A stretch of DNA of 6,190 nt from an uncultured Methylococcaceae bacterium (GCA_903839795.1 CAIMDR010000151.1:1-6190); one strand, 5' to 3'. Shown: positions 1-5,781, counted from the stretch's first letter. A program made the numbers and translations. The notes: a model not told the origin generated them from the letters alone.

Positions 1-28
1 AGCAGTAAGCATAAAATAGAGAAAAAAA

Positions 29-271
29 TTAACTTGTTGAAAAATATAGCAATAAAAATAATACAATATTGTAAATAGGGGGTGCGGAATGTCGGTTATA
101 AACAAAGGCAATCAATAATAACAAAGCCGTCAGTATTGCAAAGTTAATGCCGCGATAGGTGGGTAAGATAAAGATGCGCCGATGCGTTAATGTTATCGGT
201 TCATCGGTCGCTTTCTCGCCGCTAATAAAACGGCTAAGCCGGAAGCGTTCTTTTAAAGACAAAGCATTCAA
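29..271 (-). pseudogene. DUF58 protein, truncated 5' part (partner of the MoxR ATPase)
   Basis: DUF58 proteins are membrane-anchored and are nearly always encoded with a MoxR ATPase; complete ones are usually about 300 residues or more. This reading frame gives only 80. Residues 1-59 look like a normal family N-terminus: a basic start, the stretch ITLTHRRIFILPTYRG at 26-41, and a hydrophobic segment at about 42-58 ending in AFVYN. The family usually continues with more Asn and a second membrane segment. Here residue 60 onward is unrelated, A/T-rich and hydrophobic, and ends at a stop. None of the three frames left of about position 94 resumes the family pattern as far as I can read. The start is a TTG whose last two bases are shared with the MoxR stop (TTGA), so translation is probably coupled. 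I infer that the gene was cut by an insertion or deletion and that the product is probably not functional. A chance short protein is less likely. Confidence 0.62.
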
Positions 272-1173
272 TGGACGGGCACTTTGGCTAGAATGGGCGC
301 GACGATGGCCGCTGAATCATTGTTGCCTGACCTTAACCGGTGTCCGGCAACAGCCGCCAACACGGCTTGCAAATCCTCTGGAATAACGGCATCACGCTGA
401 TCCATAAATGCCCAGGCTTTGGCCGCGTTAAGCAAGGCCAACCCGGCGCGGGGTGAAAGGCCGTAATGATAGTCTGATGACTCCCGCGTAAAGTTAATGA
501 TGGCCTGGCAATAATCCAACACGGCGTCGGATACATAAACGCCGGTCGCTGCATCCTGCATCTTTAGCAGTTGTTCTGGCGGCAATTTTACCGGCAGCGA
601 TTCTATCAACGTATGTCGATTTTGCCCCTTAAGCAAGTCTCTTTCGGCATTGTAATCTGGATAACCCAATTCAAGACGCATTAAAAATCGGTCTAATTGC
701 GACTCCGGCAAAGGAAATGTGCCTATTTGATGGGACGGGTTTTGGGTCGCGATAACAAAAAAAGGATTAGGCAACGGGTAGGTTTTGCCTTCAACAGAAA
801 TAGTGTGCTCTTCCATGGCTTCTAAAAGCGCACTTTGTGCTTTGGGAGACGCGCGATTAATTTCATCTGCTAAGACCATTTGATTAAAAATGGGGCCGGG
901 ATGGAATTTAAACGTGAGGTTTTTAGCATCAAAAATGGACGCGCCGATAATGTCTGCCGGTAAAATATCACTGGTAAATTGAATCCTTTGATACTTTAAG
1001 CCCAGTAGTTTGGCTAACGTAAACGCTAACGTTGTTTTGCCTACACCGGGAATATCTTCTATCAGTAAATGTCCACGCGCAATCAGACAGCATAGGGCAA
1101 GACGAATTTTATGCGTTTTACCCAGAATGATTTGATTGGCGGCATCCAATAGATGATGTGTGTCATTTTGCAT
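268..1173 (-). CDS. MoxR-family AAA+ ATPase
   Basis: A 301-residue cytoplasmic AAA+ ATPase of the MoxR family, which act as chaperone-like machines that mature or activate partner proteins, typically with DUF58 and VWA-domain proteins. All the core motifs are present: Walker A GVGKT at residues 43-47, Walker B VLADE at 100-104 followed by INRA, sensor 1 at ATQNP (Asn145), the arginine-finger region QLDRF at 159-163, and sensor 2 GLSPRA at 238-243. The length is normal and the C-terminus ends in VPVH, like full-length relatives. The ATG at 1173-1171 gives the expected family N-terminus, although the bases just upstream are pyrimidine-rich with no clear Shine-Dalgarno site. Its stop overlaps the start of the DUF58 frame by two bases, so the two form one transcription unit. 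The downstream partner is truncated, so the substrate of this ATPase may be lost or encoded elsewhere. The gene is divergent from the DksA-like gene. The family call is firm; the specific role is unknown. Confidence 0.95.
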   Translation of the reverse strand: MQNDTHHLLDAANQIILGKTHKIRLALCCLIARGHLLIEDIPGVGKTTLAFTLAKLLGLKYQRIQFTSDILPADIIGASIFDAKNLTFKFHPGPIFNQMVLADEINRASPKAQSALLEAMEEHTISVEGKTYPLPNPFFVIATQNPSHQIGTFPLPESQLDRFLMRLELGYPDYNAERDLLKGQNRHTLIESLPVKLPPEQLLKMQDAATGVYVSDAVLDYCQAIINFTRESSDYHYGLSPRAGLALLNAAKAWAFMDQRDAVIPEDLQAVLAAVAGHRLRSGNNDSAAIVAPILAKVPVH

Positions 1174-1275
1174 AAGGAGTGATAGGATATCGAAAGTTAT
1201 TGTGCTTCAGCTTGGTTTAAAAGCCGGATGCAAAGCTTAAGAGTGACTCCATTTTACAAAAAGAGCAATAGTCTT

Positions 1276-1614
1276 ATGAATGAATATGAAGAAGTCCGCA
1301 ACCATTTAGTCGCCATGCTGGGAGATTTGAATCTTAGATTATCCAGAATTACTGATAATGTCAGGCATTCTGACACGCCTTTAGAAAAAGATTTTGCGGA
1401 GCAGGCAACGCAAAACGAGAATAATGAGGTGATGGATTACTTGGGTAATTCAGCCCGAACAGAAATAGACTTGATCAATCAGGCGATTGCCAAAATAGAC
1501 AGCGGCCACTACGGTATTTGTCAGGTTTGCGATGAGCCGATTAATAAAGAGCGTTTAAAAGCCATGCCTCATTCTGTTATGTGTGTTAAATGTGCCAGTA
1601 AAGCGGGGCATTAA
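1276..1614 (+). CDS. DksA/TraR-family zinc-finger regulator
   Basis: A 112-residue protein of the DksA/TraR family, which bind RNA polymerase through the secondary channel and modulate initiation without binding DNA. An N-terminal helical part (about 1-75) is followed by a C-terminal four-cysteine zinc finger, C82-x2-C85-x17-C103-x2-C106, with the family signature HYGICQVCDEPI before and within it. The segment DFAEQA at 39-44 matches the place of the acidic coiled-coil tip of DksA (DxxDxA), with Glu for the second Asp. At 112 residues it is shorter than E. coli DksA (151), so it is a paralogue-type member, not classical DksA. The frame is open upstream to an ATG at 1228, but I prefer the ATG at 1276. 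It gives the usual family N-terminus, and an A/G-rich run (AAAAAGAG) lies about 10 bases before it. The gene stands alone and is divergent from the MoxR gene. Its targets cannot be read from the sequence. Confidence 0.88.
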   Translation: MNEYEEVRNHLVAMLGDLNLRLSRITDNVRHSDTPLEKDFAEQATQNENNEVMDYLGNSARTEIDLINQAIAKIDSGHYGICQVCDEPINKERLKAMPHSVMCVKCASKAGH

Positions 1615-1670
1615 CATCCCAAAGTTTGATTTTAACAATCAAGCCTATTTGTTGTATTATGCGAAAACTT

Positions 1671-1793
1671 TTACGCGCCCGTGTAAGTATTCAGTCCCCC
1701 TCTTTGAAAAAGAGGGGTTAGGGGAGATTTTATTAGATAAATCCCCCTCAATCCCCCTTTTTCAAAGGGGGAGGTGAATAATTACGCGCCCGT
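1671..1793. repeat. Palindromic, MITE-like repeat element with 12-bp direct terminal repeats
   Basis: Between the DksA-like gene and aas lies a long imperfect inverted repeat. The left arm (about 1695-1730) and right arm (about 1739-1774) are near reverse complements around an 8-base centre at 1731-1738. Each arm also folds by itself: CCCCTCTTT at 1697-1705 pairs perfectly with 1709-1717 around a 3-base loop, and 1752-1760 pairs with 1764-1772 around TTC. The symmetry continues outward through GTAAGTATTCA (1682-1692), whose partner reads GTAATTATTCA on the other strand. The exact 12-mer TTACGCGCCCGT occurs at both ends, at 1671-1682 and 1782-1793. This layout fits a small non-autonomous element flanked by a target duplication, or a REP/cruciform-forming intergenic repeat. 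It encodes nothing credible, and its hairpins could also attenuate transcription. The exact boundaries are inferred. Confidence 0.72.
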
Positions 1794-1862
1794 TAATAAC
1801 CTGTTTAAGCCCCTGATAAGGAATCTCTTAAATTGTGCCAGAGATAATGTGAAGAGAAACCT

Positions 1863-4001
1863 ATGCTAAAAATATTTTTACGCCGGCTACTGATTTTGTT
1901 GTACAAAGTCGAGGTTACCGGTCTGGATAATTACGCTAAAGCCGGAAAACGGGTGTTGATTATAACGAATCACACCTCTTTTTTGGACCCTTTGCTACTG
2001 GGTGTGTTTTTACCCGATGACATAACGTTTGCCATTAATACGCAGGTTTCTCAACGCTGGTGGTTAAAACCTTTTTTGAGGTTGTCGAAAGTATTCCCGA
2101 TGGATCCCACGCATCCGTTATCTTTAAAAGATTTGATTCATTATCTTGAAAATGACACCAAAACCGTTATTTTTCCGGAAGGTCGAATTACGGTAACCGG
2201 CTCATTAATGAAAATTTATGACGGTACGGGCATGGTCGCCGACAAATCCAATGCTACCATTTTGCCAGTTCGCATATCGGGTGCGCAATATACGCATTTT
2301 TCAAAGTTACACCGAATCGTTCGTTTACGTTTATTTCCTAAAATAACCATTCAAATTTTACCGCCTACGCATATTTCTGCACCCAAAAACCTCAGGGGCA
2401 AGGCCCGTCGTACTTACTGTGGTCACTTGTTGGCGGATATTATGACTAACATGATGTTTGCCACCGCAACTTACCGACAAACCATTTTTGCCAGTTTACT
2501 TGAGGCACGCAAGGTACATGGAGGCCCGCATAAAATAGCTGAAGACCTGGATCGCACCCTGTTGTCTTATGATGATTTAATCACGCGTAGCATTGCCATC
2601 GGTCATGCCTTAAAAAACATCACGGCAATCGGTGAAAATGTGGGCGTTTTTCTGCCCAATTCCAGCAAAACCCTCATGACTGTCTTGGGCTTGCAGTTGT
2701 ACGGTCGTGTACCCGCCATGTTAAATTATACAATGGGTTCAGAAGGAATGCCGTCTGCCTGTAAAATCGCTCAAGTTAACACCGTATTAACGTCTCGCCG
2801 CTTTATAGAATTAGGTCATTTTAGTGACGAAGCTGACCAGTTAAGCAAGCAGTGTACCTTAGTCTATTTGGAAGATTTGGCTAAAAATATTTCTGCGCTG
2901 GACAAGTTAACTGCGCTGATAAAAAGCAAAACAACGGATTTTTGGTATAACGATAAACAATTTAACCCGGATAGTCCGGCTGTGGTTTTATTTACCTCGG
3001 GGTCGGAAGGCACTCCCAAAGGTGTCGTGCTTTCCCATGCCAACATTATAGGCAATCTAAAACAATTGGAAGCCTGCATCAGCTTTAATGCCAAGGATAT
3101 AGTGCTCAATTTTTTGCCGATGTTTCATTCTTTTGGTTTTACGGTGGGTACTGTGCTACCGATAATTAGCGGTATGAAAACTTTTTTTTATCCAACACCC
3201 CTGCATTATAGCGTTATCCCTGAAATTGCTTATGAAATCCATGCCACTATTATGTTTGGCACCAATACTTTTTTTGCAGCTTATGCCAAGCAAGCTCATC
3301 CTTATGACTTTTATAATATGCGCTATGTGGTTGCCGGAGCCGAAAAACTACAGGAAAACACTCGCAAAATCTGGGCAGAAAAATTTGGAATTCGTATTTT
3401 GGAAGGTTATGGTGCCAGCGAAACCTCACCGATAGTATCCGTTAACACACCGGTATATTATAAATCGGGTACTGTGGGTCGCTTTATGCCTTTTATAGAG
3501 CACAAGCTGGAACCCGTTCAGGGCATTAATGATGCCGGACAATTGCATGTCAAAGGCCCCAATATCATGTTGGGCTATCTGTTGGCTGACAACCCAGGTA
3601 CTCTGGTTCCGCCTGAATCCGTTTATGGCAAGGGCTGGTATGATACCGGCGATATTGTTAATGTCGATGATGATGGTTTCATCAGCATTCGCGGTCGTAG
3701 TAAACGTTTCGCTAAAATCGGTGGCGAAATGGTCTCCTTAACCGCAGTAGAGCAACTGGCGATTAATGCCTGGCCGATTTCACTGCACGCGGCAATCAGT
3801 TTGCCCGATGCAAAAAAAGGTGAGCAGATTATCTTAATGACCACTCAAAAACAAGCAACTGTTAATGATTTGGTTGCGGCTTCGCCAGGCGTTGCAAACA
3901 TTTGTCTACCCAAGAAAATTTTAATCGTTGATGAAATTCCGGTCATGGCGACGGGCAAAATCAATTATCCAGCGGTTACCGCACTGGTAACGGGTAAGTA
4001 G
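1863..4001 (+). CDS. aas: Bifunctional lysophospholipid acyltransferase / acyl-ACP synthetase (Aas)
   Basis: A 712-residue fusion matching E. coli Aas (719 residues) in length and domain order. In the known family, the C-terminal ligase activates a fatty acid with ATP and loads it on acyl carrier protein, and the N-terminal acyltransferase passes the acyl group to 2-acyl-glycerophosphoethanolamine at the inner membrane, repairing lysophospholipids. The PlsC-type domain (about 1-200) shows NHTSFLD at 36-42 (the HX4D catalytic motif, His37 and Asp42), FPMDPT at 78-83 and FPEGR at 104-108. The AMP-binding domain (about 210-712) shows FTSGSEGTPKG at 377-387, LPMFHSFG at 418-425, EGYGASET at 514-521, WYDTGD at 592-597 and the conserved Lys699 in ATGK. 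No catalytic residue appears to be missing. The ATG at 1863 is preceded by GAAGAG with 6-base spacing and gives the E. coli-like N-terminus. The usual partner, the lysophospholipid flippase LplT, is neither fused nor adjacent here. The palindromic element ends about 70 bases upstream. Confidence 0.95.
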   Translation: MLKIFLRRLLILLYKVEVTGLDNYAKAGKRVLIITNHTSFLDPLLLGVFLPDDITFAINTQVSQRWWLKPFLRLSKVFPMDPTHPLSLKDLIHYLENDTKTVIFPEGRITVTGSLMKIYDGTGMVADKSNATILPVRISGAQYTHFSKLHRIVRLRLFPKITIQILPPTHISAPKNLRGKARRTYCGHLLADIMTNMMFATATYRQTIFASLLEARKVHGGPHKIAEDLDRTLLSYDDLITRSIAIGHALKNITAIGENVGVFLPNSSKTLMTVLGLQLYGRVPAMLNYTMGSEGMPSACKIAQVNTVLTSRRFIELGHFSDEADQLSKQCTLVYLEDLAKNISALDKLTALIKSKTTDFWYNDKQFNPDSPAVVLFTSGSEGTPKGVVLSHANIIGNLKQLEACISFNAKDIVLNFLPMFHSFGFTVGTVLPIISGMKTFFYPTPLHYSVIPEIAYEIHATIMFGTNTFFAAYAKQAHPYDFYNMRYVVAGAEKLQENTRKIWAEKFGIRILEGYGASETSPIVSVNTPVYYKSGTVGRFMPFIEHKLEPVQGINDAGQLHVKGPNIMLGYLLADNPGTLVPPESVYGKGWYDTGDIVNVDDDGFISIRGRSKRFAKIGGEMVSLTAVEQLAINAWPISLHAAISLPDAKKGEQIILMTTQKQATVNDLVAASPGVANICLPKKILIVDEIPVMATGKINYPAVTALVTGK

Positions 4002-4072
4002 CGAGCATGAAATAACGATGGGCTTTGAATCGTCCCCGTTAAGACAAAAACAAAAGATGTCATATCGTTATC

Positions 4073-4093
4073 AATGTGCCAAAATGGCACTTT
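4073..4093. promoter_or_regulatory. Candidate autoregulatory operator of the toxin-antitoxin operon
   Basis: GTGCCA at 4076-4081 and TGGCAC at 4085-4090 form a perfect 6-bp inverted repeat around AAA. Two more pairs fit further out (A4073/T4093 and A4074/T4092) after one mismatch. It lies just upstream of the ribosome binding site of a ribbon-helix-helix antitoxin, where this family binds its own promoter as a complex with the toxin. A weak promoter could precede it (TTAAGA at 4039-4044, TATCGT at 4063-4068), each box matching consensus at about four of six positions. The operator role is inferred from symmetry and position. Confidence 0.5.
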
Positions 4094-4096
4094 AAC

Positions 4097-4102
4097 AAGG
4101 AG
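4097..4102 (+). promoter_or_regulatory. Strong ribosome binding site deciding the antitoxin start
   Basis: AAGGAG sits 6 bases before the ATG at 4109. The frame is also open upstream to 4076, but a start there would lie inside the candidate operator and has no comparable site, so 4109 is the start. Confidence 0.8.
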
Positions 4103-4108
4103 ACAAAC

Positions 4109-4384
4109 ATGGCAAGTACCTTACCCCGCATTACCGCAAGAGTCGATACTCATACCCAAGAGTTATTATCTCAAGCGGCTATAATTTCTGGCATGTCCAG
4201 TATTAATACTTTTGTATTAAGTGCTGCCGTAGAAAAAGCAAAACAAATTATGGAGCGTGAGTGTTTGTTAAAACTCAGTCAACGTGACGCTATGGCGCTT
4301 ATTAATGCCTTGGATAAGCCCGCCCAGAACCATTTACGATTACAGCAAGCGGCTAAACGCTACGACAGTAAAATCCAATCGTGA
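4109..4384 (+). CDS. DUF1778 (TacA-like) ribbon-helix-helix antitoxin
   Basis: A 91-residue antitoxin of the DUF1778/TacA type. These proteins neutralise a GNAT acetyltransferase toxin by wrapping it with their C-terminal tail, and repress their own operon with an N-terminal ribbon-helix-helix DNA-binding domain. The DNA-contacting strand is PRITARVD (6-13), followed by helices at about 14-28 and 30-50. The C-terminal part, from LSQRDAMALINALDKP (56-71) to the AAKRYDSK end, matches the family's toxin-binding tail, including the usual L-x-x-x-D and LD-x-P pattern. The last codons overlap the GTG start of the toxin by four bases (GTGA at 4381-4384), the typical coupled arrangement of such modules. 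A near-palindrome directly upstream is a plausible operator. The call rests on family pattern and on the neighbouring toxin, which support each other. Confidence 0.9.
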   Translation: MASTLPRITARVDTHTQELLSQAAIISGMSSINTFVLSAAVEKAKQIMERECLLKLSQRDAMALINALDKPAQNHLRLQQAAKRYDSKIQS

Positions 4385-4875
4385 TAACGGTACAACTGGA
4401 TAAGAAAAAACATAACAGGGATGCTTTTGATTGTGGAGTTGATGCCCTGAATAATTATTTACGTGTAATCGCGGGGCAACAGTCAAGTAGAGACAATACC
4501 AGAACCTTTGTTTTGGAAGATGCCAACGTTTCTGAATCTATCATTGGATTCTATACCCTCACGATGACGTCTTTTGATCTCAACGCTTTACCGGAGAAGC
4601 TACAAAAAAAACACAACAATGTAAAAACTGGCGGTTTGATTGCCCGTTTAGCAGTCGACAAGCGTTATGTTAAACAGGGTTTTGGCGAATGGTTATTGAT
4701 TGATGCATTAAAAAAACTGCTCTTGGCCAGTCAAATCGTCGCCTTTCCCATTATCATCGTTGATGCAAAAGAAGGTGTGATTCAATTTTATAAGAAATTT
4801 GGTTTCGCCGCCTTTCTGGACACTCCCGACAAATTGTTTATTACCCTCGTAGATGTTCGGGCAAGCCTGGAATAA
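4381..4875 (+). CDS. GNAT-family acetyltransferase toxin (TacT/AtaT-like)
   Basis: A 164-residue GNAT N-acetyltransferase of the toxin group that acetylates the amino group of aminoacyl-tRNAs and so blocks translation. The N-terminal signature FDCGVDALNNYL at 16-27 is the family's F-x-C-G-x-x-x-L-x-x-Y-L motif. The acetyl-CoA pyrophosphate-binding loop is VKQGFG at 97-102 (Q/R-x-x-G-x-G/A type), after the strand GLIARLAVD at 85-93. FYKKFGF at 136-142 carries the conserved Tyr137 expected near the active site. The length is normal and no motif is missing, so it looks intact. It starts with GTG overlapping the antitoxin stop, which fits translational coupling and antitoxin excess. Which tRNA or amino acid is targeted cannot be told from the sequence. 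A non-toxic acetyltransferase is the alternative, but the DUF1778 partner makes that unlikely. Confidence 0.92.
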   Translation: MITVQLDKKKHNRDAFDCGVDALNNYLRVIAGQQSSRDNTRTFVLEDANVSESIIGFYTLTMTSFDLNALPEKLQKKHNNVKTGGLIARLAVDKRYVKQGFGEWLLIDALKKLLLASQIVAFPIIIVDAKEGVIQFYKKFGFAAFLDTPDKLFITLVDVRASLE

Positions 4876-4881
4876 AAATTT

Positions 4882-4920
4882 TTAATTACCGTGCTTCAAG
4901 TTTTAATTTCCGGTAATTAA
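4882..4920. repeat. 10-bp perfect inverted repeat downstream of the toxin gene
   Basis: TTAATTACCG at 4882-4891 and its exact reverse complement at 4911-4920 enclose a 19-base spacer, beginning seven bases after the toxin stop codon. It could fold at the end of the operon mRNA. However, the stem is mostly A/T, the loop is long and no U-run follows, so it is not a typical intrinsic terminator. It may instead mark a binding site or the boundary of the inserted module. Confidence 0.45.
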
Positions 4921-5000
4921 TCTTTAGGCAAGACTATTTTATTTCGACGAAAAACTCAAAAAAAGAAAAAGGTAATCCAATAAAAAAACCAAAAATACTA

Positions 5001-5110
5001 CCTGACCCGAATCTGGATATTTTATTATTAACCACTATCATCCCGCCAAACCCTCCGTGGCTTTTATCGAAAGTTTTGGCTTGCAACAAGGCGCGTTGGC
5101 ATCCAGAGTC
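5001..5110 (+). pseudogene. Adenine deaminase gene remnant (near-C-terminal fragment)
   Basis: The frame at 5030-5110 reads NHYHPAKPSVAFIESFGL and then QQGALASRV. This resembles the adenine deaminase segment of the form VNRY-x-PAKPAVAFIKGFGL followed by xxGAxASSV, which lies just before the metal-site motif AHDSHN in intact enzymes. Here the resemblance stops at 5110, where AHDSHN should begin, and a stop codon follows at 5120-5122. Upstream, another frame at 5001-5023 reads PDPNLDIL, similar to the family's DPxxDILK that precedes VNRY. A small deletion with a frame change near 5021 would therefore join them. There is no start, catalytic core or C-terminus, so this is a decayed fragment with no expected function. 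The family call is made from memory of the conserved motif, without an alignment. The alternative is chance, which the length of the match makes less likely. Confidence 0.6.
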
Positions 5111-5165
5111 GTAATTTGTTAATGCATGCATGGTTCGGTAACATTGAAGGGAAGTTGTGTTCCCT

Positions 5166-5215
5166 AGCGTATCTGTCAGGGAAGTATACAAGCGTATCTG
5201 TCAGGGAAGTATACA
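5166..5215. repeat. 25-bp perfect tandem duplication
   Basis: Two identical 25-base units, at 5166-5190 and 5191-5215, begin AGCGTATCTG and end GGGAAGTATACA. A further AGGGAAGT copy lies upstream at 5148-5155 and TTCCCT occurs at 5160-5165. The octamer AGGGAAGT is thus present three times (5148, 5178, 5203), and TTCCCT can pair with the AGGGAA on either side of it. Ordered repeats of this sort occur as protein-binding sites or at transposon ends; here nothing identifies the binder. The duplication lies between the adenine deaminase remnant and the next gene. Confidence 0.85.
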
Positions 5216-5349
5216 ATGGTAGCCGTTGAATGGGATTTTTGAGTATTCAACCAACAAAAGAACTACCCGGTAATATTGCCTCAAAAGTGACCTGCATCAA
5301 ACCGGTGTTGTGAAATTACAAAAATAAAGTATGCTTATTTTACAAAGCC
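5216..5349. other. Non-coding stretch with no recognisable gene
   Basis: I found no gene here. It contains two weak inverted repeats: GTTGAAT at 5225-5231 with ATTCAAC at 5245-5251, and the all-A/T pair AAAATAA at 5321-5327 with TTATTTT at 5335-5341. The second lies immediately upstream of a candidate promoter and could be a regulator site, but it may be compositional. Confidence 0.3.
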
Positions 5350-5355
5350 TATAAT
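5350..5355 (+). promoter_or_regulatory. Candidate -10 box for the downstream small membrane protein
   Basis: A perfect TATAAT lies about 60 bases before the ATG at 5416. No good -35 box is present at the usual spacing, so the promoter, if real, is weak or activator-dependent. Confidence 0.35.
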
Positions 5356-5402
5356 TACCTATTTTTTGGTGGCCGGTAAAACGGCTGTGTGTTTTATAAC
5401 AA

Positions 5403-5408
5403 GAGGAG
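5403..5408 (+). promoter_or_regulatory. Ribosome binding site deciding the start at 5416
   Basis: GAGGAG ends 7 bases before the ATG at 5416. It is too close to the in-frame ATG at 5410 and lies inside the frame that would begin with GTG at 5389, so both alternatives are rejected. Confidence 0.75.
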
Positions 5409-5415
5409 AATGAAA

Positions 5416-5781
5416 ATGACTGAAACAATGAAAGTTGTACTGGCTGTTCTCGGTGTTTTTGTAGCCGGATTTATTATGGTGGGCATCAGTAAGGATGAAC
5501 CGTCTGATGCGCAAAAGGAAGCCGCGTCAAATATCAGAAACTATGTGGCAATACAAACCATGGCGAATGACAAATGTCCTGCGGCAATTAAAAAAGAAAC
5601 AGGAGAACAAGTATTTTTTCCTACTGAAACAAAAAGTGATAAAGAATCTTATATCACTTTAATCTGGGCTGGTGAAAATACTAAAACAGGTGGTTTCAAA
5701 AAAGCCAGCTGCACGTTACTGGGCTCTTTGGGTGGAATCTCTGAGTTAATTATCGATGATAAAGTTCTCATAAAGAAATAA
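5416..5781 (+). CDS. Small single-pass membrane-anchored protein of unknown function
   Basis: I do not recognise this 121-residue protein with confidence. One hydrophobic segment at residues 6-24 (VVLAVLGVFVAGFIMVGIS within it) starts almost at the N-terminus. It could be a membrane anchor or an uncleaved signal, placing the remainder outside the cytoplasm. No lipobox cysteine follows. The rest is soluble: a short helical stretch around 29-52, then an apparently strand-rich domain at 53-121. That domain carries exactly two cysteines (Cys54 in DKCPA and Cys99 in ASCTL), which could form a disulfide in the periplasm. Other stretches that look conserved-like are GEQVFFPTET at 63-72 and GGISELIIDD at 106-115. 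The start is set by a good Shine-Dalgarno site. The gene is flanked by non-coding sequence, so context gives no functional clue. The clear start signal and normal composition make a real gene likely. Confidence 0.8.
   Translation: MTETMKVVLAVLGVFVAGFIMVGISKDEPSDAQKEAASNIRNYVAIQTMANDKCPAAIKKETGEQVFFPTETKSDKESYITLIWAGENTKTGGFKKASCTLLGSLGGISELIIDDKVLIKK

Noticed and set aside
1174..1275. Divergent promoters between the MoxR and DksA-like genes
   Set aside because: At least one promoter in each direction must lie nearby, but no -35/-10 pair with acceptable spacing and match could be picked with confidence.
1228..1275. N-terminal extension of the DksA-like protein from the ATG at 1228
   Set aside because: The extra 16 residues do not resemble the family, and the internal ATG at 1276 has a better-placed purine-rich site and the expected N-terminus.
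1626..1642. TTGATT/AATCAA hairpin after the DksA-like gene as a terminator
   Set aside because: The stem is six A/T-rich pairs and no T-run follows it.
1583..1777. 64-residue plus-strand frame covering the palindromic element
   Set aside because: It begins inside the DksA-like gene in another frame, and its C-terminal part is only the translated palindrome.
2864..3109. Minus-strand and alternate-frame openings inside aas
   Set aside because: They are shadows of the strongly supported Aas frame and have no motifs of their own.
4934..5191. 85-residue open frame on the minus strand
   Set aside because: It is antisense to the adenine deaminase remnant, starts inside the tandem duplication, has low-complexity Phe-rich ends and no recognisable domain or ribosome binding site.
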